A stretch of 35,568 bases of DNA from a virus. The notes beneath the pieces are model-generated. The model was not told the origin of the DNA. It searched no databases and was given only the letters and a program-made list of their open reading frames with translations. The translations under genes and the position numbers were made by a program. The first letter of the stretch is position 1. The number at the start of each line of letters is the position of its first letter. Shown piece by piece: positions 7,991 through 16,288 of the stretch. The DNA is taken from positions 1 to 35,568 of IMG/VR virus record IMGVR_UViG_3300027733_000123; one strand, given 5' to 3'.

Positions 7991-8584
7991 TTAAGCACTT
8001 ATTGTACTTAAAATGTCTTTAATCTTTTGCATCTTAACTTCATCTTTAGATAGCTTTGGAGTGTAATTAAATATGCCCTCAATAGAGAATCCATTAATCT
8101 TACCTTCCTTAACTTGCTGCCATACTTCATCATTCTCTACTAACATAGATACAAACCAACTTCCATCAGGTGCATCCTCAAATCCTTTCATTGGCAAAAT
8201 ACCCCTAGTCTTATCACTTATAAAACTCTCAAACATTGTTACCCCTGTTTCTATTTGAGTAGGGTCGTGCATTAGGTTTACATTGTTTTGATATCCTTTT
8301 TTAAAGTACTTCTGTACAATTTTGACAATAGTATCTTTAGAAAATGCCACATAATAATCACCAAAATTAGTATCACTTCTAAAAATAGGAGTGTCAGCCA
8401 ACATAGCACAACCGCTAATGATACGCTTGTCATCACTAATAACTTGAAACTTTTGCTCATTCTTAAATGCATTCCAATTCTTTTGAATAGCAGGTCTGTC
8501 AACCAAAGCGACAAACTGCACTTCTGCATCATCTAATGGGTCATCAGAAATCTCTAACATATATAAAGGTAATTCCATACTCAT
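7991..8584 (-). CDS. Prohead serine protease, XkdF-like
   Basis: A 197-aa protein resembling the XkdF-type phage serine protease family. The N-terminus (LYMLEISDDPLDDAEVQFVALVDRPAIQKN) is the characteristic opening of that family. Candidate catalytic residues are His106 in NLMHDP and Ser167 in GFSIEG, with acidic residues between them. It would process scaffold and capsid during head maturation. It sits just upstream of the scaffold and capsid genes and 21 bases after the tape measure stop. A start at Met3 is also possible. Confidence 0.8.
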   Translation of the reverse strand: MSMELPLYMLEISDDPLDDAEVQFVALVDRPAIQKNWNAFKNEQKFQVISDDKRIISGCAMLADTPIFRSDTNFGDYYVAFSKDTIVKIVQKYFKKGYQNNVNLMHDPTQIETGVTMFESFISDKTRGILPMKGFEDAPDGSWFVSMLVENDEVWQQVKEGKINGFSIEGIFNYTPKLSKDEVKMQKIKDILSTISA

Positions 8585-8604
8585 AAATATCTAATTTTAA
8601 AATA

Positions 8605-10413
8605 TTAACTAAATCTTGCTCTTTGTCTTATTGCAGCTATTCTTTGTTGATTGCTAGTAACATCACTTTCAATTACATAGGCTCTTACCGCTTGATTGCC
8701 TATATCGTTAATTGATTGTTGACTTATATTAGTTGTAGTTGCTGAAGGTAATTGTGGCATCATAGGTGCAATATTTGATAATGAAGGCATAGCACCACCG
8801 CCACCATTAGGAAGTCTAACTGAAGCAATAGATTTAACAGTTTTAATACCTGTACCTATAATCATTGCTACATTAGCTATTTTAGCTATTACATCAAAAG
8901 GTGATGGCAATGTAGACTTTTGTTTTAGTGCCTCACTTGCTCCTTGATATGTATTAATTGTTGCAGTAGCTATTCCTAATGCTTTTCCTGCTGCAGTATC
9001 TTGACCAACAAAATCAGAAAGCCTACCCATTAATTGCATACTTTCTTCAACTTGTGCTTTTTTATCTAATGCTTTTTGTGCATCAAGTTCTTTTTCACCA
9101 TCTATAGTTTTTTGTATAATATTAAGTTCTTCTGTTTTTTTATTTAAGAATTTACCTAAACTATTTTTATCATTTTTATCTGATAATTTTTCATATTGTG
9201 CATCAGTATATTCTTTTGTTTTAATCTTTTCTTCTTCAGCCGCTTTTCTTTCACTTGCAGTCATACCATCTGAACCTATTAACGCATCATTTACTTTGCT
9301 TCCTGCTTTTTTTCTTTTTTCATAAGCAGCTAATTCTGCATCAATAGCTTTCTTTTCTCTTAATGCAGCTTCTACTTCTAATTGCAGGTCTATTTCTTGT
9401 TGCTCTTTTCTTAATCTTCTTTCATTTGCAAACTTATTAATTATTCCTTCATTTCTTAATTTTGCTATTTGTTTTTGTATTTCACCTTCAGCTTCTACAT
9501 CTAAACCTTTTATTTTTTTATTATGTGCATCTAATGCATCTATTTTTTGTTTTCTGTATTTTTCTTCAATAGCGTATTTAGCATCTTCATCCTCCCCTAC
9601 TTTTGCTAATTCAGTTTCTTTTAAATCATCTAAATCTTCTAAATATTGAGTATTCGCTTTTTTACTTCCTTCAACAAATGCTTTATCAAATCTTTCTTTT
9701 TCCTTCCTAGCTTTTTCAGTAGCACCTGCTAATGATGACATATATTCAATCAAAAGACCAACCCCTACAATTAAAGCACCTACTCCTGTTGCTACTAATG
9801 CTGCTCTAAATAATCTTAAAGCTATTGTTGCTCCTGTTGTTGCAGTTGCAACTCCTGTTGTTGCTACTGCCTCTGCCTCTAATGCTATTGTTTGTTCAAC
9901 TGTACTAATTGTTGCCGCTTCTGTTGCAACAATAGTTTCACCCATTATAAAATTATATGCAGCTTGATATAAAGATGTACTTTTAATTACTGCACCTAAT
10001 TGTTTAAAGCTATCTACGCTTTCACCTATTGATTGTAATCCTTGAGACAAAGCCATTGCAGATTGAACTTTAAGTAATGTCTTTTGAACATTCTCACTTT
10101 CAGCACCAAACAAAGCCATTGCACCTTGCACCGCACCAAAGCCACCTGCTATTCCTGATAAAGATGAAGTTACCGCTTTAAACTTTGCATCAGGATTAAA
10201 AGCATCAGCTAATGATTTTGCATCTCCAATTCTATCACGAAGTTCAGCTACTTTCTTTGCTGCGTTTACTGCCTCTATTGATGTAGCACCAAACTTTTCA
10301 GATAAGTTAATTACATCTTTACTAGCTTCTCTTAATTGCTCTCTAAATGATTTTACTGCACCTTTGGCTTGTTCGCCATCAACCTCTACTTTATATTGTA
10401 AATTATTTGCCAT
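8605..10413 (-). CDS. Tail tape measure protein
   Basis: A 602-aa protein with the tape-measure pattern: a helical, Ala/Lys-rich N-terminus (EVDGEQAKGAVKSFREQLRE), a hydrophobic stretch near residues 200-225 (ALVATGVGALIVGVGLLIEY), then a long charged coiled coil rich in K, E, A and R (residues about 230-430), and a Gly/Pro-rich C-terminus. It sets tail length and probably spans the host membrane during DNA entry. The start ATG overlaps the upstream stop by one base. At about 0.15 nm per residue the tail would be near 90 nm; that is an estimate from the general rule. Confidence 0.88.
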   Translation of the reverse strand: MANNLQYKVEVDGEQAKGAVKSFREQLREASKDVINLSEKFGATSIEAVNAAKKVAELRDRIGDAKSLADAFNPDAKFKAVTSSLSGIAGGFGAVQGAMALFGAESENVQKTLLKVQSAMALSQGLQSIGESVDSFKQLGAVIKSTSLYQAAYNFIMGETIVATEAATISTVEQTIALEAEAVATTGVATATTGATIALRLFRAALVATGVGALIVGVGLLIEYMSSLAGATEKARKEKERFDKAFVEGSKKANTQYLEDLDDLKETELAKVGEDEDAKYAIEEKYRKQKIDALDAHNKKIKGLDVEAEGEIQKQIAKLRNEGIINKFANERRLRKEQQEIDLQLEVEAALREKKAIDAELAAYEKRKKAGSKVNDALIGSDGMTASERKAAEEEKIKTKEYTDAQYEKLSDKNDKNSLGKFLNKKTEELNIIQKTIDGEKELDAQKALDKKAQVEESMQLMGRLSDFVGQDTAAGKALGIATATINTYQGASEALKQKSTLPSPFDVIAKIANVAMIIGTGIKTVKSIASVRLPNGGGGAMPSLSNIAPMMPQLPSATTTNISQQSINDIGNQAVRAYVIESDVTSNQQRIAAIRQRARFS

Positions 10414-12485
10414 TATGTGTATGTTGTTTCAATTACTTTTAATAAACTTATTTTGGTTGTATTGTATTCCATAGGATTAAATCCATCAACTTTGTTTAGC
10501 CTAAATAAAACTCCATCTATCCAAATGTATTTGCTAAAGTCTAAATTCAATATATCAATAGTATTAAGCAAAGCAGAACAAGTTAATAGTTTACTATTCT
10601 TGTCTGTAATCTCGGCTATGTAATCACTATGATATGCGTTAAATAGATTTGTTGTAGGATATGTTGTAGGGGTAAATGATAACTCTTTAGGTGCTCCAAA
10701 GTTAATATCATTAGCAGGAGTAGTAGGGTCATCTAAATGCCCTGCATAACCATAAGAAGTAGGACTACTTAATACAGTTGCAAGATTCATTATATTCCAA
10801 CTAGCTACACCTGTTATCTTTTTAACTTGCATAATTCTTATAACACTATCCATAACATCCTCTTTTGTGTTGTTGTTAGATAGTTTATAAATAGCAGGGT
10901 ATATTTTATCAGTTCCTGTTTGTTGAAATAGAACGCTAGGTGCAAATATTATATCTGTTGTTTCTGTATCTTTTGCAAAGTCAAACTCTGTATCATAAAT
11001 CCTATCTGCGTATCCTTCGCTATATTTCTTTGTGTAGTTTTCATTATAAAAATCGTTATCTGTCTTATACTTATATTGAAAGTATCTTGCATTAAGTTCA
11101 CTCATTGGTTTAATGCTTAAAGGTTTTGACCTATCTATTTTATTAGACCAATCCTCTGCATTGTCGCTAACTGAAGGATAAAAATTTATATAAGGTTTTA
11201 TTAGTATCTTTTTGTCATCCCACTTATCATCATAAACATATAGGTTAAACATTTTGCAAATACTTAAAAAGAAATCCTTTTGAAAGATACCTTTAGGAAT
11301 TACATTATTAATTTTAATAGTTTCGCCATAATTAATAGGTACTATTTCTACTGAAGTAGTTGTCATATTAAATCCTGAAGAACTTAAACTATTAAACTCA
11401 TAAGGCTGACTACCTAATGACCAAGTAATATGTAATTGAAAATAATCAGTTGGATTAATTGTTACACCTGTTAAATTAAAGTTTACTTGGAAAAAATTAC
11501 CACTAAATCCGCTACCCATACTATATGAAGCAATAGCAGTTCCATTTTTCTTTAAAGACATTGTAGCATTTTGACCTATTGCCCACTCTGCGTTTACATT
11601 AAAATCTATATTTACTACTTTTGAAGTAGCACCTGTAAAAGTAAATTTAGTATTGCTTTCTGTTAAAGTAAAATTACCTAATGTAAATGTTCCAAATTGC
11701 AAATATAATTCAACTGCAGTTCCACTATATGTTTGGTCTATTGGGTATGCTTTTAATTGAACATTACTTGAACTAGATAAAACCTTTTGATTATGTGGTA
11801 TTATAAGTCTATTAAATAAATTTAAATCAGGTGTTTCTAAATCTAAAGTATATGTATAATCAGTTCCTGCAAATATTTTATCTATATATTCTTTAACAAA
11901 TAAAGCAGGTCTAAATGTACTTACTTGAAAATCCTTTTTTAAAACACCATAAGTTCCTGTGCTTACATTGCCAAAGTCAATCAATGGGTAATAATAACCT
12001 GCACCTGTTATGCTATTCCAACTGCTTGTAATATTTGAAACATTATAAGTATGGTCGTATGCACTAAAATCTAAATCTTCTATTCTTGAATTTCCTAATG
12101 CAGTTATAAATCCGCCTAACTCACCAAACACAGAACATTGATATTCTATTGTTTTATTATCTACAACTATCTCAAGTATTCTTAATGTACCCTTAAATAT
12201 TTGTACCTTGTCAATAAATATCTTGCATTGTGCTGCTTTACTAGCATTGAAGTTATAGTTAACATTAGGTAAAGTATTATCAAAGAAGTTAGCATTACCC
12301 AAGTCAAATACAAAGCCAAAGATTTGATTATTTATAGCAGTACCTGATAATGATATTGTTTTGCTAAAGGAAGTATTTTTACTACCAAAGTCTGTAATAT
12401 CATCAATGGCATAAGTAAACTCTGTACTTATATCTTGCAATAAATCTAGCTTATAATCTTCTACATATATCTCTGTACTAATCAT
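10413..12485 (-). CDS. Large tail/baseplate protein, 690 aa
   Basis: A beta-rich 690-aa protein without signal peptide or membrane segments. The N-terminus (YVEDYKLDLLQDISTEFTYAI) and the segment SFSKTISLSGTAINNQIFGF resemble tail-tip or baseplate proteins that bind the tube end in Bacteroidota phages. The C-terminal third contains Asp/Tyr-rich strands (DIIFAPSVLFQQ, SDYIAEITDKNS). It overlaps its neighbours on both sides by one base, placing it in a coupled cluster with the 409-aa protein and the tape measure. A distal-tail or hub role is inferred from size and context; no enzymatic motif was found. Confidence 0.65.
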   Translation of the reverse strand: MISTEIYVEDYKLDLLQDISTEFTYAIDDITDFGSKNTSFSKTISLSGTAINNQIFGFVFDLGNANFFDNTLPNVNYNFNASKAAQCKIFIDKVQIFKGTLRILEIVVDNKTIEYQCSVFGELGGFITALGNSRIEDLDFSAYDHTYNVSNITSSWNSITGAGYYYPLIDFGNVSTGTYGVLKKDFQVSTFRPALFVKEYIDKIFAGTDYTYTLDLETPDLNLFNRLIIPHNQKVLSSSSNVQLKAYPIDQTYSGTAVELYLQFGTFTLGNFTLTESNTKFTFTGATSKVVNIDFNVNAEWAIGQNATMSLKKNGTAIASYSMGSGFSGNFFQVNFNLTGVTINPTDYFQLHITWSLGSQPYEFNSLSSSGFNMTTTSVEIVPINYGETIKINNVIPKGIFQKDFFLSICKMFNLYVYDDKWDDKKILIKPYINFYPSVSDNAEDWSNKIDRSKPLSIKPMSELNARYFQYKYKTDNDFYNENYTKKYSEGYADRIYDTEFDFAKDTETTDIIFAPSVLFQQTGTDKIYPAIYKLSNNNTKEDVMDSVIRIMQVKKITGVASWNIMNLATVLSSPTSYGYAGHLDDPTTPANDINFGAPKELSFTPTTYPTTNLFNAYHSDYIAEITDKNSKLLTCSALLNTIDILNLDFSKYIWIDGVLFRLNKVDGFNPMEYNTTKISLLKVIETTYT

Positions 12486-13714
12486 TATCTAAATTGGCTT
12501 GTTAAATATTTACCTACTTCAATGTCAATTTCAAAGTTAAATAACTTGTCGCTACTTTCTAACTTGTACTCATAGTTTGTGCTGCTAATAGTAACAGGGA
12601 AATAAGCACCCTGTACTTCCATATATGTAATAGTACTTGCAAATAGTTGTGCTAACCATTCGTAGTCTTGTTGGCTCACCCAATCAGATATAAGATGAAA
12701 CTTATCCTTGTGCTGAATAGCATAGTTCAAAGTAGTTTCGTTATACTTGTTATAACCATCTATGTTAGTCATAATGTTTCCACTTATCTGCCAATCGTTC
12801 CTTCTGTACGAAGCCCTTTGTACTTCAGTACTTCGTTTATTAACCAAAGCAAACTTCATAGTATCCCAACCGCCTAGCCTATTAAGGAAATGTAAATTGT
12901 ACTGCTTATATTTAGGATAGCACTTTTGTATAAATTGTAACTTCCTAGATATTGCCACCCCTAATTTAATATAAACATTGTAGCCATAAGTAGATGCAGT
13001 AATTAAACTTCTACCTGCGAATGTATTGATATGCCCTGCCTGTAAATTAAATAAGTTCATCTCACCATTAAAGGTAATTCCACCACTTGCAGTATCTATT
13101 ACAGAACCTGATTCATTTATAACATCAATGAAAGCCGAATAAGAACCTGCAGTAATCTTAAAATAAGTTGCATAAAAATTATCCCCATATTCAATCGTAA
13201 TATTCTCATTGTCTCTTTCCGTAATCCAATCATCTGTAAAGTTTTCTATTAGTAAATTGTCATAATAATCAGACAATACTAATGGGGTATTGTTATTTGT
13301 AAATAGAATATCTGCAAATAATGGTGGATAATAATTGTAAGCACTCAAAGCACCTGATGCAAGGTTTAAACTTGTAACTAAATTACCACCGCTTATATAC
13401 TCCTCACCTACTTTAATTTCTGATGCTACCTTTATTTTGTCATTAGATGCTACTAATATTGATGAACCTGAAGGCTCAAAGTAATTAGTTACATAAGACC
13501 TTACCATTGGTGATGCGTTAAATATACCATAGCTGCCCTCTGCTGAAGGAGATGGATACACCTTTGTTCTGCTTACTTGTGCATTATTCACATAAACATC
13601 ATACACGAATTTAAACGCAGTTGTTGAAGTTGCGTTTGTTGAACTTGATACGAACCATAAGTCATCGTGCATACTACTATAAGGTGCAGGACTACTTTGT
13701 ATTGTTATTGCCAT
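12485..13714 (-). CDS. Minor tail protein, 409 aa
   Basis: A 409-aa beta-rich protein starting MAITIQSSPAPYSSMHDDLW. It has repeated beta-sandwich-like segments (FKFVYDVYVNNAQVSRTKVY, NYHPP-type loops) and an aromatic-rich C-terminus (LESSDKLFNFEIDIEVGKYL). Such proteins occur next to the tape measure and the 690-aa-type protein in Bacteroidota phages and are probably tail-tip components. It overlaps the downstream gene by one base and the upstream gene by 23 bases. No catalytic signature is visible; the structural role is inferred from location. Confidence 0.6.
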   Translation of the reverse strand: MAITIQSSPAPYSSMHDDLWFVSSSTNATSTTAFKFVYDVYVNNAQVSRTKVYPSPSAEGSYGIFNASPMVRSYVTNYFEPSGSSILVASNDKIKVASEIKVGEEYISGGNLVTSLNLASGALSAYNYYPPLFADILFTNNNTPLVLSDYYDNLLIENFTDDWITERDNENITIEYGDNFYATYFKITAGSYSAFIDVINESGSVIDTASGGITFNGEMNLFNLQAGHINTFAGRSLITASTYGYNVYIKLGVAISRKLQFIQKCYPKYKQYNLHFLNRLGGWDTMKFALVNKRSTEVQRASYRRNDWQISGNIMTNIDGYNKYNETTLNYAIQHKDKFHLISDWVSQQDYEWLAQLFASTITYMEVQGAYFPVTISSTNYEYKLESSDKLFNFEIDIEVGKYLTSQFR

Positions 13715-14357
13715 TGTTTTGTTTATTTGTTGCTTGAATCTTTATATTTATATCTTCTCCTAAAGCTGCTAGTATAACAGTAGTAAAATTACTACCAAAT
13801 GTTGAAGTCAATGCTTCATCAAAGTAATGCGTACTTCTTAATCCTTTTCTATGAATAGACCTAGCTACTACATAAGCTAATGACTTTTTACTATCTATTG
13901 CTTTTAATTCTACTCCTAGTTTTGTATATCGTTTTACAGATACTGCCTTTAGTTTGTTATAACCTAGCCACCCTTCTACTACTGAAACAGGGATGCTCTT
14001 TTTAGATGGATTAAATTTAAATGGGGTCTTTGAATCAGCCTTCTCGTTTTTAGTTCCCTTTACACCCTTATTTACATACTCAAAGTATTTAGAAGCAGGT
14101 TTGTTTTCAGGGTAACCTAATGATAAAACATAAGTATTGCCAAACTTGTTTTGTTGAATCCTTATGTCGTTAATTGCACCTGATGCTATTGACTTATTCT
14201 TACGCAGATTAGATTGTGCTTCTGTAATAAATACACCACCAAATAACTTCATAATCTCCTCAACTACAGGCAATTCCCCATCAGGGATATTTGCAGTACC
14301 TAATGTATTAAGTATTTTAGATGCTAAAAATTTAGCTTGTGATTGGGATATATTCAT
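13692..14357 (-). CDS. Tail completion / HK97 gp10-like protein
   Basis: A 221-aa basic protein. It contains the pattern of gp10-type tail completion proteins: a KYFEYVNKGVKGTKN segment in the middle and ARSIHRKGLRSTHYFDEAL near the C-terminus, which recall the [FY]xxxGxxG and (A)xxxRKGxxxTxFF features seen in this group. The last 20 residues are Asn/Lys-rich and probably disordered. It lies just after the terminator that follows the chaperone gene and starts the tail protein cluster. Role at the head-proximal tail end is inferred. Confidence 0.65.
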   Translation of the reverse strand: MNISQSQAKFLASKILNTLGTANIPDGELPVVEEIMKLFGGVFITEAQSNLRKNKSIASGAINDIRIQQNKFGNTYVLSLGYPENKPASKYFEYVNKGVKGTKNEKADSKTPFKFNPSKKSIPVSVVEGWLGYNKLKAVSVKRYTKLGVELKAIDSKKSLAYVVARSIHRKGLRSTHYFDEALTSTFGSNFTTVILAALGEDINIKIQATNKQNNGNNNTK

Positions 14358-14391
14358 TACTAATAAATAGAGTAATGCCTAAAAATAACTA

Positions 14392-14415
14392 ACCCCACCT
14401 TTTTAAGGATGGGGT
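14392..14415 (-). terminator. Hairpin terminator after the tail assembly chaperone
   Basis: On the minus strand ACCCCATCCTT, a short A-rich loop, AAGGTGGGGT is followed by TAGTTATTTTT. It lies 22 bases past the stop of the frameshifted chaperone frame (14437), so it would end that operon. The T-tract is interrupted, so termination may be incomplete. Confidence 0.7.
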
Positions 14416-14436
14416 CGGTAACCAAAAACTAAAAAA

Positions 14437-14709
14437 CTATCTAACCTTCTTTATTTGCTCATTGTCATAATCTGTCTTTGCTTTTAGATAGGACAGGATA
14501 TTAAGACATTCTATTGTTGTGAGTTCATACGCTTCCGTAACTGTGCAATTTTCGTACTCGGCAATAAGTTTGGTACTATACTGCCATCCAAAATACTCAA
14601 TAAATTTACTACCACCTCTGTCGCTTCTTGCTCCTTCATCCCTGCCTTTGTCATTTTGTTCGCCATATAATCCTGTGAAACTTCTATCCAATTTCTGTAT
14701 AGTTGATAA
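14437..14709 (-). CDS. C-terminal extension of tail assembly chaperone (-1 frame)
   Basis: This frame is -1 relative to the 232-aa chaperone and stays open across the T-run. If ribosomes slip on T TTT TTT (14715-14709) after 167 codons, they read 90 further codons and stop at 14437, giving a fusion of about 257 aa instead of 232. The extension is charged (GEQNDKGRDEGARSDRGG, AKTDYDNEQIKKV) and has no plausible start of its own; the only candidate is TTG at 14691. This layout matches the G/GT type of tail chaperone pair known from lambda and many siphophages. Confidence 0.7.
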   Translation of the reverse strand, partial: LSTIQKLDRSFTGLYGEQNDKGRDEGARSDRGGSKFIEYFGWQYSTKLIAEYENCTVTEAYELTTIECLNILSYLKAKTDYDNEQIKKVR

Positions 14710-15209
14710 AAAAAAACCAACGAGTGATAAACATCTATAAACTTTGCTTCTAACATATCATTAGCGTATTCTTGATGGCTACTTGCATCATAGGGTAAGT
14801 CAACCCAAAAGCCTAGCTTTCTTTTCTGCGGAATAACCATTGTCGCTGCTAACTTGTGCAGGTTGCCATATAAATCCTGACTAAATACCTTGCTCTCAAT
14901 ATACCTTGCAAATGGCATCTTACTGACATCGTAATTTATTCTATACCTTCTACTCCTAGATATGCCAATAAACTTTACAGGCTTCCCATTAATAGGCTCA
15001 TTTAAGAAAGCAATACTTTTACTCATCTCTGCATATTCATCTAAAGGAAGGCTATCTATTTGCATCTCTGTCATATTGTTGACTATTGCAACTAATCGTA
15101 CATTAATGTCAAGGTCAGTATCATTCTTATCCTTTGAGTTAAGAACATTGTATATCTGTTGGTATTGCCATACGCTTATTTTTTCCCACATAGTTCCTTG
15201 ATTTTGCAT
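14511..15209 (-). CDS. Tail assembly chaperone, zero-frame product
   Basis: A 232-aa helical protein. The opening (MWEKISVWQYQQIYNVLNSK) and the region VRLVAIVNNMTEMQIDSLPL resemble tail-assembly-chaperone/T4-like early baseplate families of Bacteroidota phages. It would bind the tape measure and recruit tube subunits. The gene overlaps a second frame at its 3' end and contains a T9 run at 14716-14708, supporting a programmed -1 shift. The start could be the ATG at 15209 or the one at 15191 (MWEK); the second reduces overlap with the small membrane gene upstream. It is the last gene before a terminator and precedes the tail cluster. Confidence 0.75.
   Translation of the reverse strand: MQNQGTMWEKISVWQYQQIYNVLNSKDKNDTDLDINVRLVAIVNNMTEMQIDSLPLDEYAEMSKSIAFLNEPINGKPVKFIGISRSRRYRINYDVSKMPFARYIESKVFSQDLYGNLHKLAATMVIPQKRKLGFWVDLPYDASSHQEYANDMLEAKFIDVYHSLVFFYQLYRNWIEVSQDYMANKMTKAGMKEQEATEVVVNLLSILDGSIVPNLLPSTKIAQLRKRMNSQQ
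14709..14715 (-). promoter_or_regulatory. Putative -1 frameshift slippery site
   Basis: In the chaperone frame the codons read GTT TTT TTT TAT, containing the heptamer T TTT TTT in the X XXY YYZ register. A single -1 step places the ribosome in the open frame ending at 14437. The T9 run is the longest homopolymer within this gene. Confidence 0.7.
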
Positions 15210-15301
15210 AAAGATACAACAATTATTAATAGCACCACACCTAATATTGTACCTAAAATTAATCTTATGAGTTCTATTATGTACTCTAGTATTTCTTTCA
15301 T
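15176..15301 (-). CDS. Small single-span membrane protein, 41 aa
   Basis: A short frame from ATG 15301 to TAA 15176. Residues 11-31 form a strong hydrophobic helix (LIRLILGTILGVVLLIIVVS), followed by a Lys/Cys-rich cytoplasmic-type tail (LCKIKELCGKK). It begins three bases after the stop of the 85-aa gene and overlaps the chaperone start by 34 bases (16 if the chaperone starts at 15191). Its hydrophobicity and operon fit support a real gene. The function is unknown; membrane association only is inferred. Confidence 0.6.
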   Translation of the reverse strand: MKEILEYIIELIRLILGTILGVVLLIIVVSLCKIKELCGKK

Positions 15302-15303
15302 AG

Positions 15304-15561
15304 TTATTTGTTTTGGTTATAGGTTTGGTTGTAGTATTCTTCTGCTTTAATTTCTTCTTTAATATTATTAAAATCTTTTATCCCATATTCGCCATTCCAA
15401 CCTTCCGCACTAATATCAAATCCTTTAACATAAGCATTCATTATCTGCTCTTTTTCTACATTTAATTGACTTTCGCACATATCTATTACTTCAATAGGTA
15501 TATTAAATTCTAGTTGATATTCTTTTAATTCATCTAGTAACTCTTGCATTGCTGTTTTCAT
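15304..15561 (-). CDS. Unknown 85-aa protein of the MKTAMQEL family
   Basis: A small acidic protein starting MKTAMQELLDELKEYQLEF, with a central EKEQIMNAYVKG segment and a C-terminal EEYYNQTYNQNK. The same three landmarks occur in the 82-aa gene at 33935-34183, so the two are paralogues. This family is frequent in Bacteroidota phages and its function is not known to me. The start overlaps the stop of the preceding 59-aa gene as ATGA, indicating coupled translation. The middle part differs most between the two copies. Confidence 0.75.
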   Translation of the reverse strand: MKTAMQELLDELKEYQLEFNIPIEVIDMCESQLNVEKEQIMNAYVKGFDISAEGWNGEYGIKDFNNIKEEIKAEEYYNQTYNQNK

Positions 15562-15737
15562 AGGTTATTTGTTTTAGCTATTAAGTTTAATTGTTTTTCA
15601 TATTCCAAATATTCTTTAAGTGCTTTGATTTGTAAATCCCTTATTGCTATTTCAATTTCTTGTTTCTTGATTCGTTCAATTAGAACTTCTATTTCTAAAT
15701 TGTCTAATATACTTTGTTTTAGTTCGTATGGTTTCAT
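15558..15737 (-). CDS. Small coiled-coil protein, 59 aa
   Basis: The frame runs from ATG 15737 to TGA 15558 and overlaps the next start as ATGA. The product (MKPYELKQSILDNLEIEVLI and onward) is almost entirely a charged heptad-like helix (IERIKKQEIEIAIRDLQIKA), suggesting a short coiled coil. Nothing more specific can be said. The ATGA junction and position in an unbroken run of small genes are the main evidence that it is real. Confidence 0.65.
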   Translation of the reverse strand: MKPYELKQSILDNLEIEVLIERIKKQEIEIAIRDLQIKALKEYLEYEKQLNLIAKTNNL

Positions 15738-15753
15738 AGTTTTTGTTTTAAAA

Positions 15754-15812
15754 TATCCCTGCCCCCATTGGGATAACCCACTAACGATTATTAATTTAAT
15801 TAAGCAGGGATA
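15754..15812. repeat. 9-bp inverted repeat enclosing a 41-base region
   Basis: TATCCCTGC at 15754-15762 is the exact reverse complement of GCAGGGATA at 15804-15812. The interior holds a smaller TGGG-ATAA-CCCA hairpin. It sits between the 27-aa membrane gene and the 59-aa gene on the same strand, so the RNA could fold into a two-level structure, perhaps limiting readthrough or protecting the downstream message. Confidence 0.55.
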
Positions 15813-15817
15813 GTAAG

Positions 15818-15901
15818 TTAAATGTTTTGTAGGTAAGCAGTCACTAAAAAAGCGACCACCAATATTATTACTGCCTCTATTTTGTATTGTCTTTGTTTCA
15901 T
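15818..15901 (-). CDS. Single-span membrane micropeptide, 27 aa
   Basis: ATG 15901 to TAA 15818 encodes MKQRQYKIEAVIILVVAFLV followed by TAYLQNI. It has a basic N-terminus and one hydrophobic helix (residues 9-23), the layout of a phage inner-membrane micropeptide. The start overlaps the stop of the upstream gene as ATGA. It is below usual gene-calling length. Function unknown. Confidence 0.55.
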   Translation of the reverse strand: MKQRQYKIEAVIILVVAFLVTAYLQNI

Positions 15902-16080
15902 AATTTTATTAATTTAGTTTCTAATTCCTCTAATTTTATTCTGTCATTGCTATACATTTTAATTAATATAGGGTCATCAAAGCAGTTTAATAGTTTATCT
16001 ATTTGTCTTATTCTGCTATTTACAGAATCTAATAATAAGGATAATTCTTGATTTGTTAGTTCCATTGTTTTAGTTTTCAT
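15898..16080 (-). CDS. Unknown small helical protein, 60 aa
   Basis: The start at ATG 16080 (MKTKTMELTNQELSLLLDSV) is preferred because the longer form from 16101 overlaps the upstream gene. The product is a helical hairpin candidate: two amphipathic helices around SVNSRIRQIDKLLN and NDRIKLEELETKLIKL. It resembles small coiled-coil proteins common in phage accessory operons. It is coupled to the 27-aa membrane peptide through ATGA. No function can be proposed. Confidence 0.65.
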   Translation of the reverse strand: MKTKTMELTNQELSLLLDSVNSRIRQIDKLLNCFDDPILIKMYSNDRIKLEELETKLIKL

Positions 16081-16085
16081 ATTGT

Positions 16086-16286
16086 TTAGTTTAAGTTCCA
16101 AAAAAAAGATTCAAAATTTTGTTCATTGATTTCCTCTACTTTCCAACCTTCATACTTCAAAGCGTGGCTCATACTATTTCCTTGACTATTTAGTAAATAT
16201 TTGCATACTTCAAAGTCAGTTTTGCAGTTAGTAAATACGGCTTTTTGTATTCCATCTAAAGTTATTCTAAATGTGTAAGTGTTCAT
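16086..16286 (-). CDS. Unknown 66-aa protein
   Basis: MNTYTFRITLDGIQKAVFTN begins a small alpha/beta protein with two Cys residues, ending in aromatic-rich NEQNFESFFWNLN. The order (strand, strand, helix with CKYLLNSQG, then strand EGWKVEEIN) suggests a compact fold. It starts two bases after the previous stop and ends 5 bases before the next start. It is unrecognised; its place in the operon driven by the promoter at 16586-16618 suggests a role in host takeover or in tuning late expression, which is only a guess. Confidence 0.65.
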   Translation of the reverse strand: MNTYTFRITLDGIQKAVFTNCKTDFEVCKYLLNSQGNSMSHALKYEGWKVEEINEQNFESFFWNLN

Positions 16287-16288
16287 AA

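Noticed and set aside
14437-14691. Separate 84-aa gene starting at TTG 14691
   Set aside because: Better explained as the -1 frame extension of the chaperone, since the frame is open back to the T-run and the TTG start is weak.
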